Shown piece by piece: positions 36,463 through 45,588 of a stretch of 50,069 bases of DNA (position 1 is its first letter; the number at the start of each line of letters is the position of its first letter). Source of the stretch: Candidatus Avimonas merdigallinarum. Its GTDB lineage: Bacteria; Bacillota; Clostridia; Oscillospirales; Acutalibacteraceae. The translations under genes and the position numbers were made by a program. The notes beneath the pieces were generated by a model. The model did no database searches. It saw nothing but the letters and a program-made list of their open reading frames with translations, and was not told where the DNA came from. Where the stretch lies: positions 1 through 50,069 of the forward strand of contig CAJFGS010000023.1 in NCBI GenBank assembly GCA_904377855.1, read 5' to 3'.

Positions 36463-38753
36463 TCTTCATCCCCTCCTATCACCTGGTAATCGTTCGCTTC
36501 CACCGTGCAGCCGTCCGCCGTCTGCGCCGTGTCACCATAGTTGAGAAGAATCACCGTGCCGTTGGAATAGGTGACCCGGATCAAATCCTCATCCAGGATC
36601 TCATGCCGGCTGAGGAAAACCGTTCCTTCCTCTTCCACTGTATGCGGCCATATTTCCTCCTGGAATTCGGCATACAGCGTCAACACCCGGTCCATCCAGT
36701 CCTCGTTTTTGCAGGTAAACAGTTCGTTATAATCGGTGTCCTGCAGCAGGGTGGGGCTGTTTTCCGCCAGTTCAAAATGGGGCATGCAGCCGTATTCGAT
36801 CCATTTGAGTTTGATCTGGTTGAGATCGTAGGCGAGGTTCCCCGGCTCCGCACTGTACGGGATGCTTCCGTACACTACCATGGAAAACCATGGGATTTCC
36901 TGATCGGTAATCTCATTGCCCGAGGCGGAAATCGGCACATTATACAGCTGCTGCGCATACCGCAGGGCATAAAGGTTCCCGCCTTCCACCGCGTTTTCCC
37001 TTTCCTGGTGGGCCAGCATCTGTTCAAACAGGTCCCGCGTATCGGCACGGGTAACCACGGCGTCGTCGTTTTGATCCTGATACAGGCGGAGACCTAGGGT
37101 CTCGTACCCCATCTGCAAAGAAGAGAAGCCGTTGACGCGGCGCAGGACGTCCTGGAAATTTTCCCAAACCTTGGCGGGGGTAATCAGGAACTGCTTCTGC
37201 ATCCCGTCGGTAACCGGGCTGCCGTTCCCCTGCTGGATGACGTCCCGCCCGTCCGAGAAGCGGCCCTTTCCTTCCAGCGCGTCGGTCAGGTTGGCTTCCA
37301 GATATATGCGGGCGCCGCGGTGTTCCGCCGCAAACCGGTCCAGCGCTTCCAGCCCCTTCTGCCCCCCGACGGCGGACGCCGCCTTCGCTTGATCCGGCAC
37401 ATAGCCATACCCGTGCTGGGTCCAGCCCCGCAGAAGGACCTGCAGGTTTTCCACGCCGCCGTCCAGATACTGATTAAGGATCGACTGCGCCTGCTCCAAC
37501 GTAGTCATGGAGACATAGTCGGGGAGCAGCCCGGCATCGCTCTGCGCGCCCATAAACAGCGTCAAAGACAGTGCATCCTGTGCGGCGGAAGAGGCGTTCA
37601 TCCAGCCGTTTTCCCGGAGGTAATCCCGGTACACGCCCGCCATGCCGCTGTAATCCGCCTGATCGCCTTCCAGGAAGAACAGCTTCACCTCCCGATCCAG
37701 CGGGAGAAGGTCCTCGACCAGCCGGGTGCCGTAAAGGTTTGTCGCCTGGTTTTCCCCGTACTTGACGATATTGGACAGATAGACGCGGTACTGTTCCCGG
37801 TAAATGAAGGAAAAGCTGCACCGGTTGAGCTTAATCGTGGACATGTTGATGCTGGGGTTCACCAGAATCTGGGCGTATTCCTCCCCTTCCACCACAGCGG
37901 CCAGGAACGCCCTGCCGCTCCGCTTGATGCCGTAAACCGGCAGCATGGCGGTGGGGTTGGCGGAAACGGTGCTGGCGGAAGACTCGCTGTCCGCAAAAAA
38001 GTCGCTTTGCAAAATCGGGCCGTAAATATCCAGCGTCAGCGGCGTGGCATACAGGTGCTTGCTCTCCGTTTGCTGGAAATAGCTCAGGGCGCCGCTGCCG
38101 TCCGGATAGAAAAGATATCCCTCTTCCTCCTTGGCCGCCGCCCCGAAGAAGGGCAGCAGCTCTACCGCATACAGCCGGTAATTCCCGTTCTCCTCGATCC
38201 CCTGCGCGGGGATGCGCAGGCGGAGCCCGTCATCCTCCAGGGCAATCTCCAACTGCAGGCGGATAGACGAGTTGGCGAAAGCCACCGTCAGCTTCAGCCC
38301 GTTTGCGTACCGCTGCGTTTCCACCGTGTTTTCCGGGGCGGCGGAGTATTCCCTCACGAAATTCCCCCGGGTATCGTCTTTGCTGGCATAGGTAATCGCC
38401 AGCAGCGACTGCATGTAGTCCTTCCACACTTTCGTGGAAGTTGCCAGCTCCGGATACAGCGTTTCGGTTACGGCGCCGTCCCAGAGGGATTCCCCCGTCT
38501 GCCGGTCCGTGACGGCGATCGCCGCAATGTCCTGCCGGTACTGCAGGGTGTACCGATCGTTTTCACAGATTGTTTCATAAGTTCCACCGTCCTGAGCCTG
38601 ATAAGCCGAGCCGTTCTGCCCCTCAAACAGCGAAACCCCTTCCGCCTTCTCCGGGAGGATCCCGGTCAGATCCCGGCCCGAAGCGCAGCCGCTCAGGAGT
38701 ATCCCCCCTGCCAAAACGGCGGTCAGCAGGCGGAGCCATTGTCTTTTCCTCAT
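36459..38753 (-). CDS. DUF5696-like lipoprotein of the importer module
   Basis: 764-aa lipoprotein; the signal peptide ends LSGC with Cys23. Residues about 40-370 look like a beta-rich domain (WDGAVTETLYPELA, FYPDGSGAL, PVYGIKRSGRAFLAAV). Residues about 375-640 alternate strands and helices in a way that suggests a TIM barrel, beginning with VYRDYLRENGWM. Candidate acidic sites lie in LEANLTDALEG (about 486) and QDQNDDAV (about 560). I recognise it as resembling DUF5696 proteins that accompany sugar importer genes in Paenibacillus-type bacteria; function is not known. A hydrolase acting next to the permease is a hypothesis. ATG 38753 has AGAAAGG about nine bases upstream; the longer frame to 38792 has no ribosome site. 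Confidence 0.75.
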   Translation of the reverse strand: MRKRQWLRLLTAVLAGGILLSGCASGRDLTGILPEKAEGVSLFEGQNGSAYQAQDGGTYETICENDRYTLQYRQDIAAIAVTDRQTGESLWDGAVTETLYPELATSTKVWKDYMQSLLAITYASKDDTRGNFVREYSAAPENTVETQRYANGLKLTVAFANSSIRLQLEIALEDDGLRLRIPAQGIEENGNYRLYAVELLPFFGAAAKEEEGYLFYPDGSGALSYFQQTESKHLYATPLTLDIYGPILQSDFFADSESSASTVSANPTAMLPVYGIKRSGRAFLAAVVEGEEYAQILVNPSINMSTIKLNRCSFSFIYREQYRVYLSNIVKYGENQATNLYGTRLVEDLLPLDREVKLFFLEGDQADYSGMAGVYRDYLRENGWMNASSAAQDALSLTLFMGAQSDAGLLPDYVSMTTLEQAQSILNQYLDGGVENLQVLLRGWTQHGYGYVPDQAKAASAVGGQKGLEALDRFAAEHRGARIYLEANLTDALEGKGRFSDGRDVIQQGNGSPVTDGMQKQFLITPAKVWENFQDVLRRVNGFSSLQMGYETLGLRLYQDQNDDAVVTRADTRDLFEQMLAHQERENAVEGGNLYALRYAQQLYNVPISASGNEITDQEIPWFSMVVYGSIPYSAEPGNLAYDLNQIKLKWIEYGCMPHFELAENSPTLLQDTDYNELFTCKNEDWMDRVLTLYAEFQEEIWPHTVEEEGTVFLSRHEILDEDLIRVTYSNGTVILLNYGDTAQTADGCTVEANDYQVIGGDEE

Positions 38754-38795
38754 ATCATCGAACCTTTCTGGCCGTTTGGGCGCGGCCGGCATCCG

Positions 38796-40931
38796 TTAAG
38801 TCAGCAGCGAGGCTTCCTGGATCAGATCGCGGACAAACTGGAAAATACGGCCTACCAGGGTGTATCCCAGCAGCGCGATAAACCAAATCAGGATAACGGC
38901 GCACAGGGACAGCAGGCATACCAGCAGCGTCTGCCCCGTGCCATAGTCATTGAGGATAAAAATGGCGCGGATAAACAGCCAGATCATCCACAGCATCACG
39001 CCGTTCACCAGGACGGCAAACAGGGTCTTTTCCGACACGCAGAGGATGTGGGAAAGCAGGGCCGCCGCGAATTCCGCCACCACATACGGCACCATGCAGT
39101 AGCTGGCGGCGACAAAGTTTTCCTCCAGGGTGGTTTCCCCGTTAAACTGCGCGGAAATCAGGTAGCTGGCCCCTACCCAGGTGAAAAAGGGAAGGAGTAT
39201 TTTCGCCGTTTCCAGCAGCAGGTTGACGTCCTCCAGTTCCACGTCCTGGAACGAATAGCTGACGGTGTATATGAAGAACACCCGCACGATAAGCGCCAGC
39301 AAAAGGATCAGCATCCCCGCCGGGACGCTGAGGCGCCCGCGGGAGTTTTTGACGCTTTCCATGGTCCGCCGGGGGCGGAACAGCAGGCTGACGCCCATGA
39401 GCATCCCGGTCCCGACGCCGAGCTTTGGGATCTGCCGGTATTCAAAACCCATTAGGACCCGTTTTGATTGGCGGGAGAGCAGGACCGCCAGCGCCCCGAT
39501 GCCCACCAACACCGCGGCCGCCGCAAGGACCACCAGCAGAAAATGCTCCTGCATGAAATGGTAGCGGTATTCGGAAAACGCCTTGGCATACTGAACGCGG
39601 TCGTTGGCGTAACGGTATCCTTCCATCGCCGCCTCCCAATCGCCGGCTTTATACGCGGTGGAGGCCAGCCCGATGTGGGCGAGCGGATAGGTTTCGTCGA
39701 TGGCGATAACTTCGTTCCACAGGGCGCTCGCCCCGTCGTAATCCCCTTCGTTGTACAGGATCGTCGCCTGCTGCACCTTTTGTATAAAGACGGTCGGCTC
39801 GAAAACCTGGATGTTCCCTTTGCTGGAATCCAGCACGTACAGCCTGCCCGCATCGTCCGTTACCAAAGCGGCGGGGATGGTGAATTCCCCCTGGTTGCTG
39901 CCCAGCCCGCCGAAAACCGTCAGCAGGTTTCCGGTCTGGTCATATTGGTACAGCTTTCCCGTGTTTTTCTCCGCCACGGTGATCATCCCGTTTTTGTCTA
40001 CGGCAATGCCGCTGAAGACCGGCTCCTCGCCGTCCACCAGTTCCCCGTAGCGGAAAGGCTTGTTGATGACATTGCCTGAGAAATACCGGCCCACCCAGTC
40101 GTTAACGCCGCTGAAGCTGCCGTCAATGCTGGAAAGCTTCCGGTAGATGTTATTGCCCACCGAATTGAGGACTTTGATCTGCCCCTCTTTCTCATCCTGG
40201 CTTGCCGCGTAAATCAGGCCTTCGTCGTTTACCGTGAAATTCGTATAGCTGGCCGCCGTCCTCTTGCCGATCATCACCTTCTGCGCTTCCGAGGCCACCA
40301 GGCGGAGCAGCCAGTCGACGAAATCAAAGCCGACGTCGGTCTGACCGATATATCCGCGGAAATTGTTTTCCTCGTCGATGCTCATAATGGTCTCGCCCAT
40401 TAAGACATACAGCCCGCCGGTGGGGGACAGCGCAATCTTCGTGGGGCTGTATACCTGCACCTCCGACAGCACCGGGCTGTCGGGCAGGCCGTATTCCTGA
40501 ATCAGCGACCCGTCTTCGGCCAGATGGACAATCCGTTGGTTTCCCGTGTCCGCAATGTACACGTCCCCGTCGGGGCCGGGCCAGACCCCCTGGGGCTGGT
40601 TGAGCTTTGTATCGCCCGCGTCGGTGTAAAGGCTTAGAAGGTGCCCCGTTTTATCCATTTTGACAACCCGGTTGTTTTTGGTGTCGGCCACATACAGGTT
40701 CTCTTCCCCGTCCATGCGGAGATCGGCGGGCTGGTCGAAATAAATCCGTGTTTCCGGCCCCGCCCCTTCCAGCACATTGATGCTGTAAGAATACAGATAA
40801 GTCTCCGGAATGGCGATCCGGTCGTTGCCGTCGATGGTATAATCCGTGCTGTAAGCCGCCGCCTGCATTCCTGTCATCCCGGTAAGCAGAACGAGGGAAA
40901 GGACGGCCGATACCACACGCGTGTTTTTCAT
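38796..40931 (-). CDS. NHL-propeller / TPR / YIP1-domain membrane protein
   Basis: 711-aa protein with three parts. After a signal or anchor (about 1-27) come NHL-type repeats (about 60-390) with motifs such as LYVADTKNNRVVKMD, VYIADTGNQRIVHL and LYVLDSSKGNIQVF, a beta-propeller outside the membrane. A short TPR-like helical stretch follows (about 395-455, GDYDGASALWNEVIAID). The C-terminal third has a membrane helix near 465-487 and then a YIP1-type domain with about five more helices. It lies between the first permease pair and the DUF5696-like gene, the arrangement I recall from Paenibacillus importer clusters. Role unknown; a scaffold or sensor for the importer is possible. GGAAAGGAG precedes ATG 40931. 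Confidence 0.75.
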   Translation of the reverse strand: MKNTRVVSAVLSLVLLTGMTGMQAAAYSTDYTIDGNDRIAIPETYLYSYSINVLEGAGPETRIYFDQPADLRMDGEENLYVADTKNNRVVKMDKTGHLLSLYTDAGDTKLNQPQGVWPGPDGDVYIADTGNQRIVHLAEDGSLIQEYGLPDSPVLSEVQVYSPTKIALSPTGGLYVLMGETIMSIDEENNFRGYIGQTDVGFDFVDWLLRLVASEAQKVMIGKRTAASYTNFTVNDEGLIYAASQDEKEGQIKVLNSVGNNIYRKLSSIDGSFSGVNDWVGRYFSGNVINKPFRYGELVDGEEPVFSGIAVDKNGMITVAEKNTGKLYQYDQTGNLLTVFGGLGSNQGEFTIPAALVTDDAGRLYVLDSSKGNIQVFEPTVFIQKVQQATILYNEGDYDGASALWNEVIAIDETYPLAHIGLASTAYKAGDWEAAMEGYRYANDRVQYAKAFSEYRYHFMQEHFLLVVLAAAAVLVGIGALAVLLSRQSKRVLMGFEYRQIPKLGVGTGMLMGVSLLFRPRRTMESVKNSRGRLSVPAGMLILLLALIVRVFFIYTVSYSFQDVELEDVNLLLETAKILLPFFTWVGASYLISAQFNGETTLEENFVAASYCMVPYVVAEFAAALLSHILCVSEKTLFAVLVNGVMLWMIWLFIRAIFILNDYGTGQTLLVCLLSLCAVILIWFIALLGYTLVGRIFQFVRDLIQEASLLT

Positions 40932-40948
40932 GGCTGCTCCTTTCCTGG

Positions 40949-41836
40949 CTATCCCTTAATCCCGGAATAGATCATCGTCTCCATTACCTTTTTCTGCATG
41001 AAAGTGAAAATAATGACGGTGGGGATGGTCATCAGCATGGTGGCGGCGGAAACCGCTCCCGCACGGCCGATGCTGGTCGAGCCTCCCGATATGGTGTTCA
41101 GCGCCAGAGGCAGGGTCTTTTTCGCCTGGTCGCTCAAATAAATCAGCGGGGAAAAATAATCGTTCCAGGAGCTGACGAAGCTGAATACAATCAGCGTGGA
41201 CCAGGCCGGCGCCAGCGACGGCATAACAATCCGCCAGTAGGTGCAGAATTCCCCGGCGCCGTCGATCCGGGCGGCTTCAATCAAATCGTTGGGGAACTGC
41301 TCTACGAACTGCTTTATCAGGAAGAAATTGTACGCTACCGCCAGGTTGGGCAGGATCAGGGCCGCATAGGAGTCCACCAGCCCCAGGTAATTCACCACCA
41401 GATAGCGCGGGATCTGGGTGACGTAGGTGGAAAACATCAGCGTGGCGATAACAATGTTGAAAAGCACCTTGCTGCCGGGCGGGTGATGCTTCACCATCGC
41501 GTAGGCGCCCAGCGTGCTGACGAAAATCGTCCCCGCCACAGTCAGCGTCGTAACGAACAGGCTGTTGAAGGCGTAGCGCGAAAAGGGCACGGCCGAGCTG
41601 GACAGGGAAAGCACCAGGTCCGAAAAATTCTTCATGGTCGGTTCCCGCACGAAAAACTGGGGCGGGAACACATACAGCTCGTTGAGCGGCTTGAACGCCG
41701 TACAGATAAGGTAAATCAGCGGCAGGGAAATGAAAACCACCAATACCAGCAGGACAAGGTATACCAGCATCCGCGTGCCGCTCAGCCGGATGGTGCGGAC
41801 ATGCCCGTCCCGTTTGCGAAAGCGGAGTTTTATCAT
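40949..41836 (-). CDS. Carbohydrate ABC permease, MalG-type (pair 1)
   Basis: 295-aa permease with six predicted membrane helices and a textbook EAA loop, EAARIDGAGE (about 187-196). The C-terminus FMQKKVMETMIYSGIKG is the usual MalG-like ending. It lies 13 bases downstream of its MalF-type partner and 17 bases upstream of the NHL/YIP1 gene. GGGAGGG precedes ATG 41836. Probably imports oligosaccharides delivered by the fused solute-binding protein encoded just upstream. Confidence 0.93.
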   Translation of the reverse strand: MIKLRFRKRDGHVRTIRLSGTRMLVYLVLLVLVVFISLPLIYLICTAFKPLNELYVFPPQFFVREPTMKNFSDLVLSLSSSAVPFSRYAFNSLFVTTLTVAGTIFVSTLGAYAMVKHHPPGSKVLFNIVIATLMFSTYVTQIPRYLVVNYLGLVDSYAALILPNLAVAYNFFLIKQFVEQFPNDLIEAARIDGAGEFCTYWRIVMPSLAPAWSTLIVFSFVSSWNDYFSPLIYLSDQAKKTLPLALNTISGGSTSIGRAGAVSAATMLMTIPTVIIFTFMQKKVMETMIYSGIKG

Positions 41837-41849
41837 CGATTTCCCTCCC

Positions 41850-42746
41850 TCATTCGTCTTTGGGGCTGAGCGCCCGCATCACAATCCGGCCGATTACAAA
41901 CGTAATCAGGAATAGAATGGTCGCAACCGCCGAGGCGTACCCCATCTGGAAACGGACAAACGCATAGTCGTACAAATGGGCGACAATCGTATGCCCCGCA
42001 TAATTGGGGCTGGGGAAGCCGGCAATCGATACCGCCACGTCAAATACGCCGAAGGCATTGGTAATCGCCGTGATCGCCCCGAACAGAAGCTGCGGCTTCA
42101 TCATCGGCAGCGTGATCCACTTGAGTTCCTGGTACCGGCTCTGGATCCCGTCGATGGCCGCCGCCTCGTAATATCCCTTATCCACATTCTGGAGGCCCGC
42201 CAGGAACACCAGGAAGCCCGTCCCCATGCTCATCCATATGGAGACAATAATGATAACCGGCATGATATACCGCGGATCCTGCGTCCAAAGAATCGGGGTG
42301 TCAATAATCCCCATCTCCATGAGCAGGTTATTGATGAGCCCGTAGCTGTCCGAGGAGAAAAAGTAGGACCAGACAACGCTCATGGCCACGCCGGAGGTAA
42401 TAGACGGCGCGTAGAACGCCAGGGCAAACCCGTTGCGGAATTTCAGCTGATTGAGCACCCAGGCCGCAAAAAAGCTGAATATGTATCCAACCGGCCCTAC
42501 AATCACCGCAAACAGGAAGGTATTCCCCAGCGCCGTAAGGAAAATCCGGTCGTCCAGGAAAAGCAGCTTGTAGTTGTTTATCCCCACAAAGTGCATTTCC
42601 TGGAACATGTTGTAGTCTGTGAAGCTCAGGCCGAGGGCGACCAGCACCGGCAGAATCATGAACACCAGAAAGAAGAGGAAGAACGGGAGCAGCATCAGGT
42701 AACCGACCCAATTTTTCCGCACAAAGCGTTTCAGGCTATGTTTCAT
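41850..42746 (-). CDS. Carbohydrate ABC permease, MalF-type (pair 1)
   Basis: 298-aa permease, with the EAA loop EAAAIDGIQSRYQELKWITL (about 194-213) and six predicted helices beginning LMLLPFFLFFLVFMILPV. The first bases overlap the end of the solute-binding gene by 11 bases, so the two are coupled. ATG 42746 is preferred; TTG 42752 would add two residues. No perfect ribosome site lies at the usual distance (GGGGTG at seven bases, GGAGG at 16), consistent with translation following from the upstream gene. Confidence 0.9.
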   Translation of the reverse strand: MKHSLKRFVRKNWVGYLMLLPFFLFFLVFMILPVLVALGLSFTDYNMFQEMHFVGINNYKLLFLDDRIFLTALGNTFLFAVIVGPVGYIFSFFAAWVLNQLKFRNGFALAFYAPSITSGVAMSVVWSYFFSSDSYGLINNLLMEMGIIDTPILWTQDPRYIMPVIIIVSIWMSMGTGFLVFLAGLQNVDKGYYEAAAIDGIQSRYQELKWITLPMMKPQLLFGAITAITNAFGVFDVAVSIAGFPSPNYAGHTIVAHLYDYAFVRFQMGYASAVATILFLITFVIGRIVMRALSPKDE

Positions 42747-45567
42747 CCACAAACACCCCGTATTCCTCCTGCTTCATCTTCAGCTCACGGTTGATTTCCT
42801 TCACAGCGTCCTCCAGGGCGTCCCGTACCGTCTTATTCCCGGAGACGACCACGCTGTTGAACGCATTGTTGATATAGCGGGTGGTGTAATAGCCGCCCAG
42901 AACCACCGGCGTTTCCGTAGCCCATTTCCACTGTTCCTGCAAGACCGCAAGGTCCTCCCTTTCCCAGTCCAGGGTCTGGAACACCTCCAGGTTTGCGGAA
43001 TTCCAGCGCGCCTCGATGCCAATGCGTGCTTCCAGTTCCCGGGCATAATCCCGCTGGGTATCCGCCCGCGTCCACCAGTCGAGGAATTCCCACGCCGCCT
43101 GCTGCTTGCTGCTCTGCGCCAGCAGGATATCGCATTCTGCGGCCAGCCCGCCGCTTGAGCGGTCAATTTCCCCGTTTTCCTTCTTAACGCCGGGCAGGCA
43201 GGCCATCCCCCAGCGCCCCACCAATTCCGGGGCGGCAGTGAGAAGCTGCACGTAAAAGGCGAAATTCCCGATGCCGATCGGCATCTCCCCCGTGCGGAAA
43301 CGGGTCAAAAAGTTCGCGCTGACCGGGGAACCGTAATTGGTGAACATTTCCGTATAAGCCCGGAATGCCTGAAACGCCTCCGGGGTATCCAGCGCGGAAG
43401 CCGTGCCGTCTTCATTGTAGAAGGCCCCGCCGTACTGGAAGAGGAAGGGGGTGAAATCCTGCGTCTGGTAAAACTTCATGCCGTTTTGAAACAGAGCCGG
43501 CAGAAGGGTGTCGTACAGTTCCTCCCAGGTATCCGGAGGGGTAAGTCCCAGTTCCTCAAACAAATCCTTCCGGTAAAACAGCGCGGTAAAACTCATGGTT
43601 TCCGGGACGGCGTATACCCCGCCGTTGTATTCAAAAGGAATCCAGATTTTATCCAGGGAACGCGACCGCACCTCGTCATAGGTATCGAACTGGGAGAGAT
43701 CCACCACAGCATCCCGGATGGCGAATTCCACCGGGGAGTTGGCCGCCACCCCCATCGCCACGTCCGGCGCGTTGCCGGCGGTAATGGCCAGGAGCAGCGC
43801 GTTGGAGCTGCCGGTGTTGAGCTGGGAGGCCGGCACAATATTCAGGTTGACGGCGATCCCGGACGTGGGCGTAAAGCTTTGGTCCGCCAGCATTTTCACC
43901 GTTTCCGCCCATTCCGTACCCCGGGCGATCCACACGTCCAGCGTTTCGGTAATCTCCACATCGCCTTCCAGCACGCTGGCCATGTTGTTGTAATCCTTGA
44001 AGAAGGAAAGCCAGAAGTTATACACGCTGGCCCAAAGCTTCTCGAAGAAGCTGGACTGCCGGACCTCCGGCTCCTCGTCCGGCGTATAGACGGTAAACTC
44101 GTCCAGCAGCAGCGGCTGGGTCTGCATTTCGGAGTACCAGGAGCCAAGGTTGGTCTGCGCCTGCGTCAGCTGGTCCGCGCGCTTGGCGATGGAAAAGGGA
44201 TCGGCGATCATCCCGTCCAGCTGGGCGGCAATCGAGCGCAGGTTGCTGCTCATCGAGGTGGATTTGGCGGTGATCGCCTCCAGCGCCTCCGACTTTTGCT
44301 TCAGCCGCTCGGAAAGGCCCCGAAGGTCCCCTTCCAGCGTGGGGATATAGGTGAAGAACTTATAATCGTAATTGGGATCCGGATCGCTGCCGGTGAGCTG
44401 GTTAATCTCTTTCATCAAATCGGAAATCACCAGCATGTCGTCATACACCGACTGGATGATCGGGGTCAGCTCCCCCATTACCGCCCGAAGGGTCAGGGTA
44501 TGTTCCCCCTCCTCCAGCCAGAACTGGAACGCTCGCTCGTCGTCCCCCAGGATTTCGGTCTGCCAGCTGTCCCCATAGGTAAAGCGATAGGCCGACAGCT
44601 CGGCGCAGGGAATCTCCCCGTCGATGGAAATCGACCGGTAAGCGGGCATCCCGTCATTCCACTTCTGCGCATACCGCAGGGCAATCTGGTAATACCCGTC
44701 CTCCGGCACCGTAAAGGAAAAGGTGACCGCCTGGCCGCCGGTGCGCCACTGCCAGCCGCCTACGGCATTGAGCAGACGGTATCCGTAGGAAAACGGCTCG
44801 GCAGAAGGGTCGTCGTCGGTTTCCATCTGGATGCTGGCGTTGTTCTTGGACTGGATGGAATCCTCCGCCTGGAAAGTCAGTTCCTTCCCCTGCGCCCCGG
44901 CGTTCCCCGCCGGGGCTTCATAAGGCGCCGGCGCCTGATACGGCAGCAGGTGCCAAGTACCCAGCTCCATATCTTCCTTGACATACGAAAGGGTAAAGGT
45001 GTGCGTCCCCTGGGTCAGATAAAAGACCAGCGGCGTGCTGTAAAAGCCGTGCCCGTCGGTCAGCACGGTCGTCTGCCAGCCGGTGTTTTCCACCGTCTGG
45101 GGACGCACCTCGTCCCCCAGGCTGTTTACCCGGACCTCCCCTTCGTCCCGCCAGGAGCGGGGAAAGACCAGGTAATCCGCCTCAAAGAAGGGGGATTCCC
45201 CGTCCAGCAGCAGGCTCCGCACCCCGTCGGCTCCGGAACTTCCGAGCAGGCGGTAATCCACCGACAGGACGTACTGCCCGTCGGAAGGGACCTCAAACTC
45301 CCAGGAAAGGCTCTCCTGCCCGGCCGTCCAGGTCAGGGGCGTTCCTTCCGCCCCGCCGGCGGGGACCGAAACCGTCCCGCCGCCCGCCCCGGAGGGATAG
45401 GCGGCAAACACTTCGGAAAAATAGGGCTCCCTCTCCACGTTGGCGTTCAGGGACACGGCGCCGCTGCCGCTCTGCGCCGCCCCTGCCGGCAGGGGAACGG
45501 CGGCCGCCAGCATCCCCGCCGCGGCGCACAGGGCCGCCAGACGGCGCGGGAACGATTTTTGCTTCAT
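42736..45567 (-). CDS. Solute-binding protein fused to two carbohydrate-binding-like domains
   Basis: 943-aa secreted protein. A signal peptide (about 1-31) has no lipobox. Two beta-sandwich domains (about 44-205 and 230-380), of the kind found in CBM6/35-like modules, each show GQY/GYY...V.YR turns and an EGEHTLTL-type strand. A helical, coiled-coil-like stretch (about 385-470) and an aromatic segment (FFEKLWASVYNFWLSFFK, about 505-522) follow. A family-1 sugar-binding domain (about 535-920) has YAVPETMSFTALFYRKDLF and related landmarks. Typical sugar-binding proteins are 400-450 aa. The fusion could capture polymer ends and hand them to the permease. How it stays on the cell without lipid is unclear. 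GGGAGGA lies five bases upstream of ATG 45567. Confidence 0.82.
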   Translation of the reverse strand: MKQKSFPRRLAALCAAAGMLAAAVPLPAGAAQSGSGAVSLNANVEREPYFSEVFAAYPSGAGGGTVSVPAGGAEGTPLTWTAGQESLSWEFEVPSDGQYVLSVDYRLLGSSGADGVRSLLLDGESPFFEADYLVFPRSWRDEGEVRVNSLGDEVRPQTVENTGWQTTVLTDGHGFYSTPLVFYLTQGTHTFTLSYVKEDMELGTWHLLPYQAPAPYEAPAGNAGAQGKELTFQAEDSIQSKNNASIQMETDDDPSAEPFSYGYRLLNAVGGWQWRTGGQAVTFSFTVPEDGYYQIALRYAQKWNDGMPAYRSISIDGEIPCAELSAYRFTYGDSWQTEILGDDERAFQFWLEEGEHTLTLRAVMGELTPIIQSVYDDMLVISDLMKEINQLTGSDPDPNYDYKFFTYIPTLEGDLRGLSERLKQKSEALEAITAKSTSMSSNLRSIAAQLDGMIADPFSIAKRADQLTQAQTNLGSWYSEMQTQPLLLDEFTVYTPDEEPEVRQSSFFEKLWASVYNFWLSFFKDYNNMASVLEGDVEITETLDVWIARGTEWAETVKMLADQSFTPTSGIAVNLNIVPASQLNTGSSNALLLAITAGNAPDVAMGVAANSPVEFAIRDAVVDLSQFDTYDEVRSRSLDKIWIPFEYNGGVYAVPETMSFTALFYRKDLFEELGLTPPDTWEELYDTLLPALFQNGMKFYQTQDFTPFLFQYGGAFYNEDGTASALDTPEAFQAFRAYTEMFTNYGSPVSANFLTRFRTGEMPIGIGNFAFYVQLLTAAPELVGRWGMACLPGVKKENGEIDRSSGGLAAECDILLAQSSKQQAAWEFLDWWTRADTQRDYARELEARIGIEARWNSANLEVFQTLDWEREDLAVLQEQWKWATETPVVLGGYYTTRYINNAFNSVVVSGNKTVRDALEDAVKEINRELKMKQEEYGVFVDET

Positions 45568-45588
45568 CCAGGTCCTCCCTTTCCAGCA

